From assembly GCA_944331725.1 (NCBI GenBank), contig CALVJE010000060.1, forward strand, positions 1 to 7,000: a stretch of DNA of 7,000 bases, read 5' to 3'. The notes beneath the pieces are model-generated. The model had not been told where the DNA came from, made no database searches, and worked only from the letters and a program-made list of their open reading frames with translations. Position 1 is the first letter of the stretch. Each line of letters opens with the position of its first letter. The DNA comes from an uncultured Bacilli bacterium (GTDB lineage: Bacteria > Bacillota_I > Bacilli_A > RF39 > UBA660). This document shows positions 4,653 to 7,000 of the stretch, piece after piece. Position numbers and translations under genes: made by a program.

Positions 4653-4949
4653 CTAAATATATTTAATACACCAGTTAATATCTACATTAAATCCATCTCT
4701 AGCATCTGCTATTAAAAGACTCAAATAATTAACCATTGCTTCTAAAGCTTCCTCATCATTTATTTTTAGTCTTAAGACATCATACACTGTATTAAATATT
4801 TTATTAAAATCATCTTTACTAATATTTTTTTCATAGTCTAAATCAATACTTTTTGCATCATAATATTGGTATAAATTTTCTAACAATGAGTCATCTAAAT
4901 TTCTTTCTTCATTTGTTTTACTTAATAGTTTATATATTACTGTATTCAT
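4653..4949 (-). CDS. Uncharacterised helical protein, 98 aa, probably truncated by TAG
   Basis: I do not recognise this protein. It starts at ATG 4949 with AAGGAG and an 8-base spacer, and it stops at TAG 4655-4653. The sequence is acidic and predicted helical (NEERNLDDSLLENLYQYYDA, then DDFNKIFNTVYDVLRLKIND and EEALEAMVNYLSLLIADARD). There is no signal peptide or membrane segment. It lies 18 bases after the DUF1835-type gene and is surely in the same transcript. The other stops I can see in the window are TAA or TGA, and the frame stays open for 50 codons beyond the TAG with no terminator in between, so the 98-residue form is probably a truncated version of a protein of about 149 residues. 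Confidence 0.7.
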   Translation of the reverse strand: MNTVIYKLLSKTNEERNLDDSLLENLYQYYDAKSIDLDYEKNISKDDFNKIFNTVYDVLRLKINDEEALEAMVNYLSLLIADARDGFNVDINWCIKYI

Positions 4950-4967
4950 AACTTTATCTCCTTTACT

Positions 4968-5711
4968 TTAGTTTTTACTTAAATCAATTGTATCTACAAA
5001 GTGCCTTGTTCCTTTTTCAACTATTTTTATTTTATTTAAATCAATTAATTTGTCTATTAAAGTTAAATAAACTAAATCACCTGTATTATTAAGGACTTCT
5101 TTTCCCATACATTCTGCAATTAAGATTGATATTTTACAAGGTGCTATTTCTTTTAAAGTATTTAAAATGATATCATAGTAGTCAGAGTATTTTTTATTTT
5201 TAATTTCACCATTTTCTAATACCCTTAATTCACTATTAATTTCAACTAAGGTATTCCACTCTTTAGCATAAGCTTCAATTTCATCTTTAGATAAAGTTTT
5301 TTCATATTTTAATATAGATCTAATTTCTTTATATTCTAAAGCATTAATACTATATAAAAATTCATTATAATCACTAGCAAAAATAACATTAATTTTATTT
5401 GTCTTATCTTTTAAAAAGTTGCATAGAAATAATAAAAGCATATATTCATCATCATTTTTCTTAGAAGACCAGATTCTAATTATAGTGTCATTTGTAATAT
5501 TATTTGATATTTCATTTAACAACTCAGTATAATCATAATTGTCATCTTGATAAAATTTTCTTAAAAAATCAATACGATTATTTTTTATATCTCCTATTGA
5601 TAGACTCATTCCAAGTGGAAAAATTATATAGTCTTTTATGTTAGTGCTTTCGTAATAATGTTTTAAACAGCCACAAGCTGCAAAACCTTCACAAATATCA
5701 ATTGTTTTCAT
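4968..5711 (-). CDS. DUF1835 / DUF3658-type protein, 247 aa
   Basis: The N-terminus resembles DUF1835 proteins: a DICEGFAACGCLKHYY start (like the usual FGDSAAGSLK), then LSIGDI (about 37-42), then IRIWSSKKNDDEYMLLLFLC (about 78-97), which in this family reads like IWYS..ADE..GL.FLC. The C-terminal third, from KEWNTLVEINSELRVLENG to VYLTLIDKLIDLNKIKIVEKG, fits the helical, winged-helix-like DUF3658 part. The biochemical function of these families is not established. No signal peptide or membrane segment is present, so the protein is cytosolic. The start at 5711 is the only good one, though its ribosome binding site (AAAGGCAG) is weaker than those of its neighbours. It is the first gene of a two-gene unit with the 98-aa gene, driven by the promoter at 5742-5770. 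Family call is from pattern recognition only. Confidence 0.75.
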   Translation of the reverse strand: MKTIDICEGFAACGCLKHYYESTNIKDYIIFPLGMSLSIGDIKNNRIDFLRKFYQDDNYDYTELLNEISNNITNDTIIRIWSSKKNDDEYMLLLFLCNFLKDKTNKINVIFASDYNEFLYSINALEYKEIRSILKYEKTLSKDEIEAYAKEWNTLVEINSELRVLENGEIKNKKYSDYYDIILNTLKEIAPCKISILIAECMGKEVLNNTGDLVYLTLIDKLIDLNKIKIVEKGTRHFVDTIDLSKN

Positions 5712-5741
5712 ATTGTTATCACTGCCTTTTTAATTAATCTC

Positions 5742-5770
5742 ATTATATCAAAATTTATAATATTAGACAA
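5742..5770 (-). promoter_or_regulatory. Promoter of the DUF1835 operon, TTGTCT-17-TATAAT
   Basis: Read on the minus strand, TTGTCT (5770-5765) and a perfect TATAAT (5747-5742) lie 17 bases apart, so transcription should begin near 5735, about 24 bases before the start codon. It is back to back with the plus-strand promoter of the cysteine synthase-type gene. Confidence 0.65.
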
Positions 5771-5778
5771 AATATACT

Positions 5779-5806
5779 TTAGCACTTTCCATGATTATAG
5801 TATAAA
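5779..5806 (+). promoter_or_regulatory. Promoter of the cysteine synthase-type gene, TTAGCA-16-TATAAA
   Basis: TTAGCA (5779-5784) and TATAAA (5801-5806) are 16 bases apart. Transcription would start near 5813, leaving an untranslated leader of only about 15 bases. This rules out a T-box or S-box riboswitch in front of this gene from this promoter. Confidence 0.55.
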
Positions 5807-5828
5807 ATAATTATAGGAGGAGTTTTTT

Positions 5829-6803
5829 ATGTCTAGAAAAAATATTGATGACTTAGATAACTTAATTGGTAATACACCTATGATTAAGATAAAGTATCGT
5901 TACGAGAATAGGGAAGGTTATGTTTATGCTAAATTAGAGTATTACAATTATACAGGTAGTATTAAAGACCGTCTTGCTTATTACATAATTAAAAAATCAA
6001 AGAAAGAAAAAATATTAAAAGAAAATCAAGCGATAGTAGAGGCGACAAGTGGTAATACAGGTATTTCTTTTGCCGCTTTAGGAGCTTATTTTTCTCATCC
6101 AGTTCATATTTTTATGCCTGATTGGGTGAGTGAAGAGAGAATAAAGATAATGAAATTATACAGTGCTAATGTATATTTAGTTAGTAGGGAAGAAGGAGGA
6201 TTTAAGGAAGCGATTAAAAGAAGTGAAGAATTTGCTTCTAAAATAAATGGTTTTTTACCAAGACAATTTGAAAATACATTAAATATAGAAACTCATTATT
6301 TAACTACTGCTAAAGAAATATTAGATCAAGTAAAGGAAATAGATACCTTTGTTAGTGGTATAGGAACAGGTGGAACTTTAATGGGTGTTGCTAAAAGATT
6401 AAAAGAATATAATAAAAATATTAAGATTATTGCTTTAGAACCTGATAAGATGCCTCTTTTAAGTGGTGGGAAAATTATAGGTGATCATAAAATTGAAGGA
6501 ATAGGGGATGAGTTTATTCCTAAACTTGTTGACTTTAATTTGATAGATCAAGTTATTAGTATCAATGATTTAGATGCTATTAATATGAGTAGAATATTAG
6601 CAAGTAAATTAGGACTCGGAGTAGGTATTTCTTCAGGAGCAAACTTTTTAGCCAGTGTATTAAGTAGTGGAAAGAATGTAGTAACTGTATTTCCAGATGA
6701 TTTAAAGAAATATTTATCTACTGATTTATCAAAAGATATAGATAATAACAAAGAGCTTTTGTCTAATAAAATAGAATTACTAGGTTTTGAAGTAGTTAAT
6801 TAA
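5829..6803 (+). CDS. cysK: Cysteine synthase family PLP enzyme (O-acetylserine sulfhydrylase type), 324 aa
   Basis: Enzymes of this family use pyridoxal phosphate to make cysteine from O-acetylserine and sulfide, or cystathionine in the beta-synthase branch. The landmarks are in order: LIGNTPM (12-18); the PLP lysine in GSIKDR (Lys46); the substrate loop TSGNTG (73-78); the phosphate-binding GIGTGGT (177-183); HKIEGIGDEFIP (220-231); GISSGAN (266-272), whose Ser contacts the PLP ring nitrogen; and PDDLKKYLSTDL near the end. Length fits the family (about 300-325). The strand before the lysine reads NYTGS where most members have NPxGS, and the MPDWVSEERIKIM segment differs from the common CysK MPETMS form, so cystathionine synthesis or another acceptor is possible. 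There is no CBS domain pair. A strong AGGAGGAG-type site precedes the ATG. It is divergent from the DUF1835 operon and seems to be a single gene. Confidence 0.88.
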   Translation: MSRKNIDDLDNLIGNTPMIKIKYRYENREGYVYAKLEYYNYTGSIKDRLAYYIIKKSKKEKILKENQAIVEATSGNTGISFAALGAYFSHPVHIFMPDWVSEERIKIMKLYSANVYLVSREEGGFKEAIKRSEEFASKINGFLPRQFENTLNIETHYLTTAKEILDQVKEIDTFVSGIGTGGTLMGVAKRLKEYNKNIKIIALEPDKMPLLSGGKIIGDHKIEGIGDEFIPKLVDFNLIDQVISINDLDAINMSRILASKLGLGVGISSGANFLASVLSSGKNVVTVFPDDLKKYLSTDLSKDIDNNKELLSNKIELLGFEVVN

Positions 6804-6900
6804 TTTGTTTATTAACATTGATTATTTTGGTTGAATTGAAACTAATCTTTCATATATTTAAGGTATTATAACAATAACAGGAAAATTATCGTAATAAAGT
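6804..6900. other. AT-rich downstream region without clear terminator
   Basis: About 100 bases follow the cysteine synthase-type gene. I see no reading frame, no convincing stem with a T-run, and no RNA gene on either strand. The gene may end at a weak site here or run into the leader at 6936. Confidence 0.4.
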
Positions 6901-6929
6901 TGATTTTTTTTACGCTTCAATGTTATAAT
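6900..6929 (+). promoter_or_regulatory. Promoter at right edge, TTGATT-18-TATAAT
   Basis: TTGATT (6900-6905) and a perfect TATAAT (6924-6929) are 18 bases apart. Transcription would start near 6936, exactly where the long hairpin array begins. The gene it serves lies beyond the window. Confidence 0.55.
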
Positions 6930-6935
6930 GTTTAG

Positions 6936-6993
6936 CAATTTATACTAAATTTTATGAAGAAAAATTTGGTATAAATTGATTGTACCAAATTTT
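6936..6993 (+). repeat. Three-arm inverted repeat array, possible switch structure or operator
   Basis: Arm A (6936-6953) pairs with arm B (6961-6978) over 18 bases with one G-T pair and a 7-base loop. Part of arm B, AAAATTTGGTA (6961-6971), also pairs perfectly over 11 bases with arm C, TACCAAATTTT (6983-6993). The two pairings cannot exist together. In RNA this would be a two-state leader; in DNA it would be three copies of one recognition sequence in alternating direction. Neither hairpin is followed by a T-run inside the window, which ends 7 bases later. Confidence 0.6.
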
Positions 6994-7000
6994 CATATAT

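Noticed and set aside
6548..6751. 67-codon minus-strand frame within the cysteine synthase-type gene
   Set aside because: It is antisense to conserved PLP-enzyme motifs and has no ribosome binding site.
1..7000. CRISPR array, insertion sequence or transposase
   Set aside because: No regular repeat-spacer pattern, no terminal inverted repeats framing a gene, and no transposase or integrase motif were seen on either strand.

Overview
The window comes from a very AT-rich, low-GC Gram-positive bacterium, most likely a gut-type Bacillota (Bacilli/Mollicutes-like or clostridial lineage). The base composition, the AAGGAG ribosome binding sites, the class B sortase with its wall-sorting substrate, and UGA used as a stop (with UGG as Trp) all point this way. 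A sortase implies a peptidoglycan wall, which argues against true wall-less mycoplasmas. No species can be named from the sequence.

Left part (1-826): the tail of one gene overlaps a small uncharacterised gene (78-407). A 419-base stretch without a convincing gene follows. It holds a promoter inside an inverted repeat, a leader-like region with two hairpins (one built from two TCGCGA blocks), a ribosome binding site leading into only 12 codons, AT-rich palindromes, and the 3' part of a tRNA whose anticodon loop reads CCG (tRNA-Arg). The 5' half of that tRNA is missing. The best reading is an integration or deletion junction, with accessory DNA to the left and the old chromosomal flank to the right.

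Middle part (827-3998): a cell-envelope cluster. A membrane-anchored extracellular protein (minus strand) is divergent from a class B sortase (plus strand). The sortase is convergent, 9 bases apart, with a secreted beta-helix-like protein that ends in an NPETS sorting signal, a hydrophobic segment and a charged tail. The sortase probably anchors this neighbour to the wall. Upstream of the substrate gene on the same strand is a complete small transcription unit: promoter, 8-bp palindrome over its -10 box, and a hairpin with a T-run. It is either a small RNA or an attenuated leader.

Right part (3999-7000): a small protein with the two H-x-T motifs of the 2H phosphoesterase fold; a two-gene minus-strand unit made of a DUF1835-type protein and a second gene cut by an in-frame TAG after codon 98, with 50 more open codons beyond it; a divergent cysteine synthase-type gene; and at the window end a promoter whose predicted transcript starts with two mutually exclusive hairpins.

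The observations most worth a second look are the TAG-interrupted gene, the tRNA fragment with the orphan leader, the small RNA/attenuator before the sortase substrate, the three-arm hairpin array at the right edge, and the 2H phosphoesterase. Family assignments rest on motifs read by eye; no database search was possible.
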